From contig CAKVLR010000002.1 in the NCBI GenBank assembly GCA_934757855.1, positions 186,001 to 250,000 of the forward strand: 64,000 nucleotides of DNA, given 5' to 3'. The notes beneath the pieces are model-generated. The model did not search any database. It had not been told where the DNA came from and saw only the letters and a list, made by a program, of their open reading frames with translations. Shown piece by piece: positions 1 to 8,304 of this stretch. The translations under genes and the position numbers were made by a program. The stretch's first letter is position 1. Each line of letters starts with the position of its first letter. The stretch is from an uncultured Clostridia bacterium. GTDB lineage: Bacteria > Bacillota > Clostridia > Christensenellales > UBA1242.

Positions 1-207
1 TTCAAGCAATACGACCACGAACAAGTGCGCCGTAGGAGATGCTATGTAAAAAGTCTAACGGGCAAAGAACTTGCACTTGCAAAATCAATCAACAAAAATG
101 CAAAGAAATTAAAAAAGGCGACTACCGCTGACACCTCACCTCACAAAAAACTTACTTCAAAGCGCAAAGCCAAGGCAAATGCAAAATTAAACCAACCGTT
201 AGCGTAA
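1..207 (+). CDS. C-terminal end of an unknown lysine-rich protein (5' truncated)
   Basis: Frame 1 is open from the first base of the window to a TAA at 205-207, so this is the last 68 codons of a gene that begins upstream. A GTG at 25 could be read as a start, but the open frame before it and the lack of a ribosome binding site argue for a truncated longer gene. The visible tail is very basic (runs of Lys, Arg and Ala) and looks unstructured, as in many nucleic-acid-binding proteins. No domain is recognisable, so no function is proposed. A good hairpin terminator follows directly. Confidence 0.6.
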   Translation, partial: FKQYDHEQVRRRRCYVKSLTGKELALAKSINKNAKKLKKATTADTSPHKKLTSKRKAKANAKLNQPLA

Positions 208-214
208 AATAGAA

Positions 215-247
215 AAGAAAGTCATTAGATTTTGACTTTCTTTTTTT
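215..247 (+). terminator. Rho-independent terminator
   Basis: GAAAGTCA (217-224) pairs perfectly with TGACTTTC (233-240), an 8-nt loop between, followed by seven T residues. It ends the truncated gene at the left edge. Confidence 0.85.
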
Positions 248-319
248 ATTATAAATTAATTTGATATAAAATTTAATATTTATTATTCAATTTTCTGCAT
301 ATTTGCAAATTAAATTTCG

Positions 320-547
320 CTATATCACGACTAAAAATATCGCTACGCCAAAACATATAAAGCAAAACACAAAATATACCCATTTTATAGGGCGCTCCAT
401 ATGGTTTTTCCCCTTGTTGATTGAAAGCGCTAAAAACAAGAATGTTAGCAATACCAAAGCAAGCACGATAAACCCTTTTAGAGTTTCATCCATCATACGA
501 ATAGCATTTAGCCAAGAATTCCAAACATCACACACCAAACTAAGCAT
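320..547 (-). CDS. Small two-TM membrane protein, translationally coupled to gpmI
   Basis: A 75-residue protein with two hydrophobic segments (about residues 24-42 and 55-75) separated by a short Lys/Arg-rich loop. Its ATG overlaps the gpmI stop codon (ATGCTTAG, 540-547), and a strong GGGGGAG ribosome binding site sits 7 nt upstream inside the gpmI end, a classical translational-coupling arrangement. SecG is often found near this glycolytic cluster in Bacillota and is a similarly small two-TM protein, but the sequence does not look like SecG to me, so I leave it unnamed. It is the last gene of the Na/Pi-pgk-tpiA-gpmI unit. The opposite-strand ORF here has no support. Confidence 0.65.
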   Translation of the reverse strand: MLSLVCDVWNSWLNAIRMMDETLKGFIVLALVLLTFLFLALSINKGKNHMERPIKWVYFVFCFICFGVAIFLVVI

Positions 548-2075
548 CTATATTCTCCCCCGCGATTAAACTTTCACCAGTCATTTCCGCTGGCTTGTAA
601 ATCTCCATTAATTGTAGCACAGTTGGTGCGAAAGAGTCAAGAGCAAATTTGCCTTGTTTCAATTTTCTTGTCTTGTCGGTCAAAATAAATGGCACTGGAT
701 TTGTAGTGTGAGTCGTGCTTGTACCGTTTGAGGTGCGCATATCTTCGATATTTCCGTGGTCGGCTGTAATTATACAAGTATAACCCGCTTTTAGTGCGGA
801 AGTAACCGTTTTTTCCAAAGCACTGTCTAGTGCCTCCAACGCTTGCACGCTTGCCTCAAAATTGCCCGTATGTCCTACCATATCGCCGTTACTAAAATTA
901 ATTAACACAAAATCATACGACTTTTTACTTATTTCTTCACTGGCAATATTTGCTATTTCTGGCGCACGCATTACTGGGAAATCTGCAAAATTATCTACAA
1001 ATTTGCTCTCTACCATTATGCGCTTTTCACCTTTGTAAGGCTTTTCTACCCCGCCGTTAAAGTAGTAGGTCACATGGGCGTATTTGGTAGTTTCGGCGAG
1101 TTTAAGTTGCTTGCACCCAACTCTAGACAATCTCTCCGATAGTGTATTTACAGGCACATCGGGACCAAATATGTATGGCAAATTCGTTTGCGCTTCATCG
1201 TACATACACATTGCGGTTGCCTTGATTTTTGGCAAAAATTTACGCTGAAAGCAAACAAAATTTTTACTAGCAAACGCGCTACTGATTTGGCGCATACGGT
1301 CTGGTCGGAAATTAAAAAATAAAATTTCATCGCCATCTTTCATACCTTCGTACCCACCAACCACAAAAGGAGGCATAAACTCATCGCTCACATTTCTAGC
1401 GTAAGTTTTCTTAAAGGCATCGTAAATTCCATTTACACGCGTCCCCACGCCCGCTGTAATTAGGTCAAAAGCCACTTGCGTACGGTTCCAACGCTCCTCT
1501 CTATCCATTGCATAAAATCTACCTACAATAGTCGCAATCTCGCCTACACCAAGTTTACTCAACTCGACTTCAATTTCTTGCACAAAATGCTGTCCGCTCG
1601 TTGGGCTTGTATCCCTGCCGTCCGTAAAGCAATGCACTTTTATATCCTTAACCCCGCGTGCAACCGCTTGTCGAAGCAAATACTTGAGGTGTTCGATACT
1701 ACTATGTACTCCGCCATTTGACACTAACCCCGCAAGGTGCAAGGTTTTTTTGTTTGTCACTGCTCGGTCAAAAACAGCATCAAGCACTGGATTTTTGTCT
1801 AGGCTTTTGTCTTTAATCGCGTTGTTTATGCGCATAAAATCTTGATAAACTACTCGACCTGCGCCCAAATTGATATGGCCAACCTCACTATTGCCCATTT
1901 GTCCTTTTGGCAAGCCTACATACTGTTCACTAGCAAAAATAGTGGTATGCGGATATTCTTTTAAAAGGGCATTGTAAAATGGCATTTTGGCAACTTGCAT
2001 AGGGTTACCCTCTGCCTCTTTGCGATAGCCAAAACCATCTAAAATGATACCCACAACTCCTGTTTTTACTTTCAT
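540..2075 (-). CDS. gpmI: 2,3-bisphosphoglycerate-independent phosphoglycerate mutase
   Basis: Interconverts 3- and 2-phosphoglycerate in glycolysis with two Mn ions and a phosphoserine intermediate, without a 2,3-bisphosphoglycerate cofactor. At 511 residues it has the normal length for the alkaline-phosphatase-superfamily enzyme. Visible motifs are the N-terminal LDGFG metal site, the GNSEVGHINLGAGR segment carrying the nucleophilic serine (about residue 63), DGRDTSPTS, the RFYAMDR segment, the NGDMVGHTG segment and the C-terminal TADHGN metal ligands. The ribosome binding site AGGGGG lies in the last codons of tpiA, and only 3 bp separate the two genes. Cytoplasmic; operon with pgk and tpiA. 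Confidence 0.97.
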   Translation of the reverse strand: MKVKTGVVGIILDGFGYRKEAEGNPMQVAKMPFYNALLKEYPHTTIFASEQYVGLPKGQMGNSEVGHINLGAGRVVYQDFMRINNAIKDKSLDKNPVLDAVFDRAVTNKKTLHLAGLVSNGGVHSSIEHLKYLLRQAVARGVKDIKVHCFTDGRDTSPTSGQHFVQEIEVELSKLGVGEIATIVGRFYAMDREERWNRTQVAFDLITAGVGTRVNGIYDAFKKTYARNVSDEFMPPFVVGGYEGMKDGDEILFFNFRPDRMRQISSAFASKNFVCFQRKFLPKIKATAMCMYDEAQTNLPYIFGPDVPVNTLSERLSRVGCKQLKLAETTKYAHVTYYFNGGVEKPYKGEKRIMVESKFVDNFADFPVMRAPEIANIASEEISKKSYDFVLINFSNGDMVGHTGNFEASVQALEALDSALEKTVTSALKAGYTCIITADHGNIEDMRTSNGTSTTHTTNPVPFILTDKTRKLKQGKFALDSFAPTVLQLMEIYKPAEMTGESLIAGENIDA

Positions 2076-2078
2076 ATT

Positions 2079-2819
2079 TTACCCCCTAAATACACTTGAA
2101 GCAATTTCCATAAATCTATCGCAATCAAGGCTTGCACCACCGATAAGCGCGCCATCTACTATATCATTTGCAAGTAATTCACCGCTATTTGCTGGATTTA
2201 CACTACCACCATATAGCACGATATGCTCTTGCTTTCCCCAAATTTCATCAAGTGTTTGTTTGATAAACTTTATAGTATCTTGCACCAACTCACCACTAGC
2301 GCTCTTGCCTGTGCCGATAGCCCAAACAGGCTCATATGCAATGATAATTTGCTCTTTTTTGTTTAGTCCAGCAAGGTCACGCTCCAACTGTGCGCGCAAC
2401 ACCTCTTTTGTCTTGCCTTGTTCAAATTGAGTGGCAGTTTCGCCAATACACAAGATAGGCAACACACCATTTTCTTGCAAACGCTTCATTTTTTCGTTTA
2501 TTATTTCATCAGTTTCATTAAAATATGCTCTGCGCTCGCTGTGACCCACGATACAAAAATCAAGCCCACAGTCTGCAAGCATTTCTGCCGAAATTTCCCC
2601 AGTATAAGCCCCGCGTTCGTGATTTGACACATTTTGCGCACCTATCATCATCATATTTGATTGCATTTTGTCCATTCCCAAAATATACACAAAAGCCACA
2701 GCAAGTCCAAACATTACATCACTATTTTTAGGAAATTTGTATTTTTTCAATTTTTTGGAGAACTCGACAATCTCGCTTGCGGTCATATTCATTTTCCAGT
2801 TTCCAACGATATATTTCAT
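2079..2819 (-). CDS. tpiA: Triosephosphate isomerase
   Basis: Interconverts dihydroxyacetone phosphate and glyceraldehyde 3-phosphate. The 246-residue protein is full length for this TIM barrel. The N-terminal GNWKMN carries the substrate-binding Asn and Lys, GHSERR the catalytic His (about residue 92), AYEPVWAIGTG the catalytic Glu of the flexible-loop region, and a C-terminal GGA segment contributes to phosphate binding. Lies 11 bp downstream of pgk and 3 bp upstream of gpmI, so all three are almost certainly one transcript. Start ATG is preceded by AGGTG. Confidence 0.97.
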   Translation of the reverse strand: MKYIVGNWKMNMTASEIVEFSKKLKKYKFPKNSDVMFGLAVAFVYILGMDKMQSNMMMIGAQNVSNHERGAYTGEISAEMLADCGLDFCIVGHSERRAYFNETDEIINEKMKRLQENGVLPILCIGETATQFEQGKTKEVLRAQLERDLAGLNKKEQIIIAYEPVWAIGTGKSASGELVQDTIKFIKQTLDEIWGKQEHIVLYGGSVNPANSGELLANDIVDGALIGGASLDCDRFMEIASSVFRG

Positions 2820-2830
2820 ATTTTCACCTC

Positions 2831-4021
2831 TTAAAGTTTCTCGCTCAATGCCTGCAACCCTGGTAAAGGCACGCCCTCGATTAGTTTTAAAGCAGCACCA
2901 CCACCAGTCGATACATGATTGATTTTGCCTTGCAAGTTTAATTGCTCGATTGATTTTGCACTATCGCCACCACCGATAATTGTATATGCTCTACTATTTG
3001 CCAAAGCCTCCGCAATCTCGTTTGTACCTTTTGCAAAACGCTGAAATTCCGCAACACCTAGTGGACCATTCCAAAATATAGTCTTTGCCTTGTTGATATA
3101 GTGCTTAAATAGTTTAATAGTGCGCGGACCTATGTCCATACCCATACCAGTGCGCGGGAATTTTTTTGTCGAAGTAACCACAAATTCGGCAGAAAAACTA
3201 AATTCACCCGTTACCACATGGTCGACAGGCAAAACGATTTTTACATCTTGCTTTTTCGCTTTTTCTAGTAGCAATCTAGCGAGCGTGATTTTATCTTTTT
3301 CTACGATAGATTTACCTACATTAAACCCTTGCGCACGCAAGAATGTATATGCCATTGCACCACCTATCATCACGACATCAGCTACTTCAATCAATCTACT
3401 GATTAAGCCGATTTTGTCCTTTACCTTTGCCCCACCAACAATAACCACAAATGGGCGTTTTGGATTTTCTAGCGCGCCACCTAATATATCTAATTCTTTT
3501 TGTACAAGCAAGCCTGCGCAACTTGGCAAGTATTCTGCAACTTTTGTAGTAGAAGCGTGCGCGCGGTGCATAGTACCAAAAGCATCGTTACAATAAATAT
3601 CAGCAAGACTAGCAAGTTTTTTGGCAAATTCTGGGTCGTTCGCCTCCTCGCCTGGGTCGAAACGGACATTTTCCATCATCACAATGTCACCCTCTTTCAT
3701 ATTGCGCACATACTTAAATGTGTCACTCCCTGCGACATCTTTTGTAAGAATTACAGGACATTTCATCAATTCGCGCAAGCGCTCTGCGACTGGTTTGAGC
3801 GAAAATTCAGGTTTAACCGTTCCCTCAGGTCTGCCTAAGTGGCTCACAATGATAATTTTTGCGCCTTGCTCACGCAAATAATTTAGCGTTGGTAAAGTTT
3901 CGCGAATACGCTTGTCGTTGGTGATTTGCAAATTTGAGTTTAGTGGTACATTAAAATCAACACGCAAAAGCACTTTTTTGCCTTTTAATTCAAAATCTCT
4001 TAAAGTTTGTTTATTAAACAT
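2831..4021 (-). CDS. pgk: Phosphoglycerate kinase
   Basis: Makes ATP from 1,3-bisphosphoglycerate in glycolysis. 396 residues, the usual bacterial length, with both Rossmann-like lobes. Seen: the N-terminal LLRVDFNVPL substrate site, SHLGRP, the FDP/E-rich segment, NDAFGTMHRAHAS, the hinge FVVIVGGAKVKDKI and the C-terminal nucleotide loop GGGDSAKSI followed by STGGGAAL. Ribosome binding site GGAGGG sits 7 nt before the ATG. It starts 13 bp after the Na/Pi-cotransporter-like gene and continues into tpiA-gpmI. The glyceraldehyde-3-phosphate dehydrogenase and enolase genes that often flank this set are not in the window. Confidence 0.97.
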   Translation of the reverse strand: MFNKQTLRDFELKGKKVLLRVDFNVPLNSNLQITNDKRIRETLPTLNYLREQGAKIIIVSHLGRPEGTVKPEFSLKPVAERLRELMKCPVILTKDVAGSDTFKYVRNMKEGDIVMMENVRFDPGEEANDPEFAKKLASLADIYCNDAFGTMHRAHASTTKVAEYLPSCAGLLVQKELDILGGALENPKRPFVVIVGGAKVKDKIGLISRLIEVADVVMIGGAMAYTFLRAQGFNVGKSIVEKDKITLARLLLEKAKKQDVKIVLPVDHVVTGEFSFSAEFVVTSTKKFPRTGMGMDIGPRTIKLFKHYINKAKTIFWNGPLGVAEFQRFAKGTNEIAEALANSRAYTIIGGGDSAKSIEQLNLQGKINHVSTGGGAALKLIEGVPLPGLQALSEKL

Positions 4022-4034
4022 TTTATACCCTCCA

Positions 4035-5663
4035 TTAAGCGGACAAAATACCTAGTTTTAGGCTAATATTCGCTAAATCTGTATTTATATCTTCAAAAGC
4101 AAGAATGATTGAAAAATACAAATCATCTTCTACCATTCGCCTTGATTTCACATAATCATTATAAGTTGTTTTCTTAAATTTTTGGCAAAGCGCAAATATT
4201 TTTTTATTCAGTACCATTACTTCTTTTACCGTTTTGCTATTCACATTTTGCCCTGCAATCAATGCATCAATTAGGTTTATATTCATTTGAGTTAAATTTT
4301 TTATTTCATCAAAAATTTTACCTAATGAAACATTTTGCTTGTCGGTCAATGGCTTCGATTTTTTAAGCAAATCGCTACCGTAATTATACAACTTATGCGA
4401 ACGCTCATTCAAGTAATTTACATCGTTTAGAATATTTAGCAATACATTGAGTTTGGGCAATTCAGCCTCACTCGCCTTTGCAGACATTCGTATTGCTCCG
4501 TTTTGTGTAACTTTGATTACCTTTTCTAGTCCCTTAATCCTACCCAAAATACCGCGCATTTCGCGTTTTTCGGTAATTCGCGTTAGCAAATCGCTTTGCA
4601 GTTGTTCACTCAAAACAAGCAGTTTTTTAGTCGATTGCAACAGGTACGGATAGCCCACACCAAACACAGCAAGCGCGTTTTCAGACGGCAAAAATTCCGC
4701 ATAAATGTTGTCTTTGCCTTTTTTGTCGCGAACAAGTTTTGTCATCATTTTTGCCAAGCCACCTTCAAACGGCAACAAAATTATACTAGGAATTGTCATT
4801 TGCACCATATGCGCAATAATTAGTGTCAAAATTACATTTTGCCCCAAAGCCTCAAACAACATAGACACAAGCGGAGTGAAATACAATGGCACCATTAATA
4901 CAAAGGCAAACACTCTAAACAACAAGTGGAATGTAATCACGCGTTTGCCTTCTACGCTTTGACCTGAAATGGTATATACATAATCGCTTAGCGCCGTACC
5001 GATAGCAACCGCCATCATACCTAAAAATGCCGTTTCAATGCTGATAGGTCCAGCGCCCGCTACCCCCACAAGGGCAGAAAGTACAGTAAGGCTTGCGAAA
5101 GTGCTTGTCGTTAAAAAACTAATCACAAACCCGATGAGTATCACAAACAACGGATGATTTAATTTACTCAAAAATTCAAATACTGCTGGAATTTCAAATA
5201 TTTGTGTCGCATAAGAACCAACTAATTCAATACCCACAAACAACATTCCAAATCCGACCAAAGCCTGCCCTAAGTGTTGCATTTTTTCAGTCTTGAAAAA
5301 TAGCGTAAAAATTGCACCAAAAAGACAAAGAATAGTGAGAATTGTCGTGAGGTTGAACCCCTGAAACATCATCAATATAATAGATAATGCATTACCAAAA
5401 CTAACACCCAATATAAACGCAATACTTTGTCGCGAGTTAATCGTGCCGACCTCAACAAAACCCATTACCATACTGCATACAAGTGTTGTTTTTTGAGTAA
5501 TAAAAGTCATCACCCCGCCGACTAAATAACTCTTTATCGGACTTTTTGCAACAGTGCTAAATTTTTTGTTAAATCGAGAGCCTAAGGAAGTTTCTAGCGA
5601 ACGGCTAAAAAGCGTCATACCATATAGCAAAACGCCCAAACCCGCTAACGCTAAAATAATCAT
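4035..5663 (-). CDS. Na/Pi-cotransporter-family membrane protein with PhoU-like tail; signature motifs degenerate
   Basis: The architecture matches bacterial Na+/phosphate symporters (NptA/YjbB type): N-terminal LLYGM segment, two inverted membrane repeats (about residues 1-310) and a PhoU-like helical cytoplasmic domain (about 330-540). I chose the ATG at 5663 because it has GGAAG 8 nt upstream and gives the canonical N-terminus; an upstream extension to 5723 lacks a ribosome binding site. The odd feature is the substrate signature: where family members have QSSSA in repeat 1, this protein reads TQKTTLV, and repeat 2 reads TTSTFAS with no QSS; the GANIGTT segment is GVSFGNA. Phosphate transport by the known mechanism is therefore doubtful. 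First gene of the glycolytic operon. Confidence 0.85.
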   Translation of the reverse strand: MIILALAGLGVLLYGMTLFSRSLETSLGSRFNKKFSTVAKSPIKSYLVGGVMTFITQKTTLVCSMVMGFVEVGTINSRQSIAFILGVSFGNALSIILMMFQGFNLTTILTILCLFGAIFTLFFKTEKMQHLGQALVGFGMLFVGIELVGSYATQIFEIPAVFEFLSKLNHPLFVILIGFVISFLTTSTFASLTVLSALVGVAGAGPISIETAFLGMMAVAIGTALSDYVYTISGQSVEGKRVITFHLLFRVFAFVLMVPLYFTPLVSMLFEALGQNVILTLIIAHMVQMTIPSIILLPFEGGLAKMMTKLVRDKKGKDNIYAEFLPSENALAVFGVGYPYLLQSTKKLLVLSEQLQSDLLTRITEKREMRGILGRIKGLEKVIKVTQNGAIRMSAKASEAELPKLNVLLNILNDVNYLNERSHKLYNYGSDLLKKSKPLTDKQNVSLGKIFDEIKNLTQMNINLIDALIAGQNVNSKTVKEVMVLNKKIFALCQKFKKTTYNDYVKSRRMVEDDLYFSIILAFEDINTDLANISLKLGILSA

Positions 5664-5811
5664 ATAAATTACTTCCATAACGATATTAGCCTTTTTTATT
5701 TTGTACAAATAAAGTTTAACCAAATTGCACTATTTATATGATACTAAAAAATACAATTAAAGGCAAATATTTTAACTATATTTTTAAAATTAAGTTGCAT
5801 AAAAAAATTTT

Positions 5812-5843
5812 ATAAATAAAAATGAGCCTCGTATAAAGGCTCA
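5812..5843 (-). terminator. Terminator of the glycan operon
   Basis: On the minus strand TGAGCCT pairs with AGGCTCA around a 7-nt loop (5823-5843), followed by TTTTTATTTA, just after the nucleotidyltransferase stop codon. Confidence 0.8.
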
Positions 5844-5852
5844 ATAAAATAT

Positions 5853-6572
5853 TTATTTTTTTAGTAATTTTGCCAAATTGTCAGCATACTGTTCCAGCGT
5901 ATTAAAAGAAAAGTCATTGTAATTGGTGATTTCTACTACTTTGGCTTTAATATTTGTTTCGTTAAATACATCTAAAAATTCCATTTCGTTTTTATGTTTG
6001 TGGACATAATTTCCGTTTTCATCGGTAATTTTACGGCTAAATTCACTCAACTTATTTTTTAGAAGCATAGCATTTCCATAAAAAACACTCAAATCGTGAT
6101 AACCTTCTGTAATAGGTTCATTAAATTTTGAAAAATGAACTCTTACACAATCATTCTCAACGGGAATAATCTGCACATAAGGACTTTTTTCCTTTGTGCA
6201 AGGAATAACCATTTCGCCACTATAATTATCTTTTATGCGAGAATAAACGACATCATCTTGCAAGCAGTCACCCCATTGAATATAACAAGTATCCTCAGAC
6301 GAAACCGCAATTTGATTAAGCGCTTTCCAGACAGCATCACCGCTTCCTTTGCCTGATTCAATTACTATTTTTTGTGCATCACCTAATATTTCATCAGTAA
6401 AAAAGTGTTCATTAGCAAAAGAACATACAACCATAACTTTATCACAGAATTTAGACATTCTATCAATATTGATTTGCAATAAAGGTCGGTCACCCACAGG
6501 CATTAACGATTTTGGGATTTCACTCTTAAATCTTGATTGATTGCCTGCTGAGATTATTAATCCTACTATCAT
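5853..6572 (-). CDS. Sugar-phosphate-type nucleotidyltransferase (GT-A/NTP_transferase fold)
   Basis: 239 residues with the hallmark N-terminus of sugar-1-phosphate nucleotidylyltransferases: LIISAGNQSRF where the nucleotide loop belongs, then PKSLMPVGDRPLL with the conserved Lys, and a metal-site WGDCLQDD near residue 100. Such enzymes transfer an NMP from an NTP to a phosphorylated sugar or alcohol, making an activated precursor; the substrate cannot be told from sequence. The loop is atypical (SAGNQSRF rather than AAGxGxR). Its ATG, with GGAGG 6 nt upstream, lies 47 bp inside the end of the CofD-HAD gene, so the two are tightly coupled. A terminator follows, making it the last gene of the operon. 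Confidence 0.85.
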   Translation of the reverse strand: MIVGLIISAGNQSRFKSEIPKSLMPVGDRPLLQINIDRMSKFCDKVMVVCSFANEHFFTDEILGDAQKIVIESGKGSGDAVWKALNQIAVSSEDTCYIQWGDCLQDDVVYSRIKDNYSGEMVIPCTKEKSPYVQIIPVENDCVRVHFSKFNEPITEGYHDLSVFYGNAMLLKNKLSEFSRKITDENGNYVHKHKNEMEFLDVFNETNIKAKVVEITNYNDFSFNTLEQYADNLAKLLKK

Positions 6573-8280
6573 CTTTTGCCTCCAACAATTTTATCAACAA
6601 ATTCGTTTCATTTACACTACCAACATCTATCGAATATGTCGATTGCTTTGCAATTTCTTTATCATTTCCATCAGCATTTTCATCACCAACAAACAACACA
6701 TTTTCATCAGGTCTGCTTATTTTTGAAAGTATATTTGCTTTATTGTTAGACTTATTTAAAATATCAACTGTTGTCTTGCCAGTCATTCTCGCTTCACAAT
6801 CTTTGTCGCCATAATTTTCAAAAATTTTTGTCAAAGTTTCGCGTTCTTTTGTAGCCAATGGCTTAATTTTTACATTGTAAATGTTTTCATTTCCTACCAT
6901 TGTAGTCTTGTCTTGAAGGTTGTATTCTTGCACAAATTTATTTATTATTCCCAAAGATTTTTTGCTTAAAGCAAATTCTTTAATTTCATCAACAGGCTTG
7001 TCGTTTACATACAAAATAGCATTTGCATCAGCCCAAATAGGCAACCTAAAATCTGCCAAATTTTCACCAAAAATATGCACCAATTTCTCTCTTATACTTT
7101 GATAAGAATTACCGCTCACTATTACCGCTTTGTCGGCAAAATTTGAGTTAATATTTTTGATATTTTCTATTGAAGTTTTGAGCACATCTTCACTAGCATT
7201 TCTAGCGAAAATTGTATCATCAAAATCAAATACGATTTTATCAAAATCTTGTGAAAGACCATAGTATGTAGCAAACACACCTTTTGCAAATTCCACAGGA
7301 ATGTGTTTACCCTTTTCATTTCCCATTGCCTCAAAAGCAAAAGTATGCTTATCATCAGTCATACGCAACAATGGGTTTGCATCTGTATTCATAAGCAAAG
7401 TAAAATCAGTTAAATCAAGTCCACTTTGTTCCATAAATTTTATAAATTCTAGACTACTCACTCCCCAACTATCGCCATCTTTTTCATTGTTAAATAACCA
7501 AATCTTTTTTGCTTTGGATTGATTGATATATTGGGCAAAATTTAAGTATTCAATAGTCGGCTGAATAGAACTCCAAAAAGTACCAGTCGATACCAAAATC
7601 AAATCTGCATCAGTTACCGCATCAATAGCACGCTGGTTTAGTCCAAAACTACCATTTTCAACATCATAAACTGTCTTTATAATCTTATCGTTTTCATTAT
7701 TCCAGAATACAGTTTCCCCCTCATCTGGTATTAGGTAGCCAGATTGAGTGAGCGCCTTGATATAGACATTGTCAAATGAATTTAAAATAACAAAATCATC
7801 TATATTCATTCTATCACAAAAATGCTTGTTTGTTGCTTCATAGCCTATTTCACGATACATTTCGGCATAAACAATGTTTGAAACGCTAAAATCTTTGTAT
7901 TCAAAATCTTTTGCTTTTGGCAAAGCAAAAAACCTCTCAGCATAAGGAATATATTCTGGCATATTCCATTTTTCTAGTAAATTTTTTACCTCATCGAGTT
8001 CGTTGCCTTTTGTAAAATCATACCTGCCGTGATAAAATTCTTTTAAATTCTCATCAACATTATCACCATATACAGCCTCGTACATACGCGAGTGGTTTTT
8101 CCTAATATCAGAAACACCCAAAGTATTTGTTACAGCACGACAAACACCAGTAGATTTTCCATTATCATAAGCATTTACAATTACCTTTATATCAAAATCG
8201 TTTCTATTTCCAACAAATTTTTCCAAGCCTTTAACCAAAGCATCATTGCCAGAGCCACCTGATAAAATAACTATTTTCAT
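6526..8280 (-). CDS. CofD/YvcK-like domain fused to a HAD-superfamily phosphatase-like domain
   Basis: 584 residues in two parts. Residues 1 to about 345 match the CofD/YvcK family: SGGSGN glycine loop at the N-terminus, VNAYDNGKSTG, SDIRKN, and a STGTFWSSIQPT segment aligned with the GPGSLYTSI of YvcK. CofD transfers 2-phospholactate from a dinucleotide in F420 synthesis; YvcK binds UDP-GlcNAc-type sugars and acts in envelope metabolism. Residues about 350-584 form a Cof/phosphomannomutase-like HAD domain with FDFDDTIF (nucleophile and acid Asp), VSGNS, and VGDENADGND as motif IV. No F420 genes are present. Lies 24 bp after the glycosyltransferase and overlaps the nucleotidyltransferase, which suggests a phosphorylated-sugar or phospho-linked intermediate. 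Activity and substrate unknown. Confidence 0.8.
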   Translation of the reverse strand: MKIVILSGGSGNDALVKGLEKFVGNRNDFDIKVIVNAYDNGKSTGVCRAVTNTLGVSDIRKNHSRMYEAVYGDNVDENLKEFYHGRYDFTKGNELDEVKNLLEKWNMPEYIPYAERFFALPKAKDFEYKDFSVSNIVYAEMYREIGYEATNKHFCDRMNIDDFVILNSFDNVYIKALTQSGYLIPDEGETVFWNNENDKIIKTVYDVENGSFGLNQRAIDAVTDADLILVSTGTFWSSIQPTIEYLNFAQYINQSKAKKIWLFNNEKDGDSWGVSSLEFIKFMEQSGLDLTDFTLLMNTDANPLLRMTDDKHTFAFEAMGNEKGKHIPVEFAKGVFATYYGLSQDFDKIVFDFDDTIFARNASEDVLKTSIENIKNINSNFADKAVIVSGNSYQSIREKLVHIFGENLADFRLPIWADANAILYVNDKPVDEIKEFALSKKSLGIINKFVQEYNLQDKTTMVGNENIYNVKIKPLATKERETLTKIFENYGDKDCEARMTGKTTVDILNKSNNKANILSKISRPDENVLFVGDENADGNDKEIAKQSTYSIDVGSVNETNLLIKLLEAKDDSRINNLSRQSIKI

Positions 8281-8304
8281 TTTTATGTAATCCTTTTAGT
8301 AATT

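Noticed and set aside
320..547. SecG
   Set aside because: Position near tpiA-gpmI is suggestive, but the sequence lacks the SecG pattern; left as an unnamed membrane protein.
303..569. ORF on the + strand across the small membrane gene
   Set aside because: Antisense to the coupled minus-strand gene and gpmI end; no ribosome binding site or family.
6526..8280. F420 biosynthesis CofD
   Set aside because: CofD-like domain only; no CofC/CofE/CofG/CofH genes, and the HAD fusion argues for a different role.
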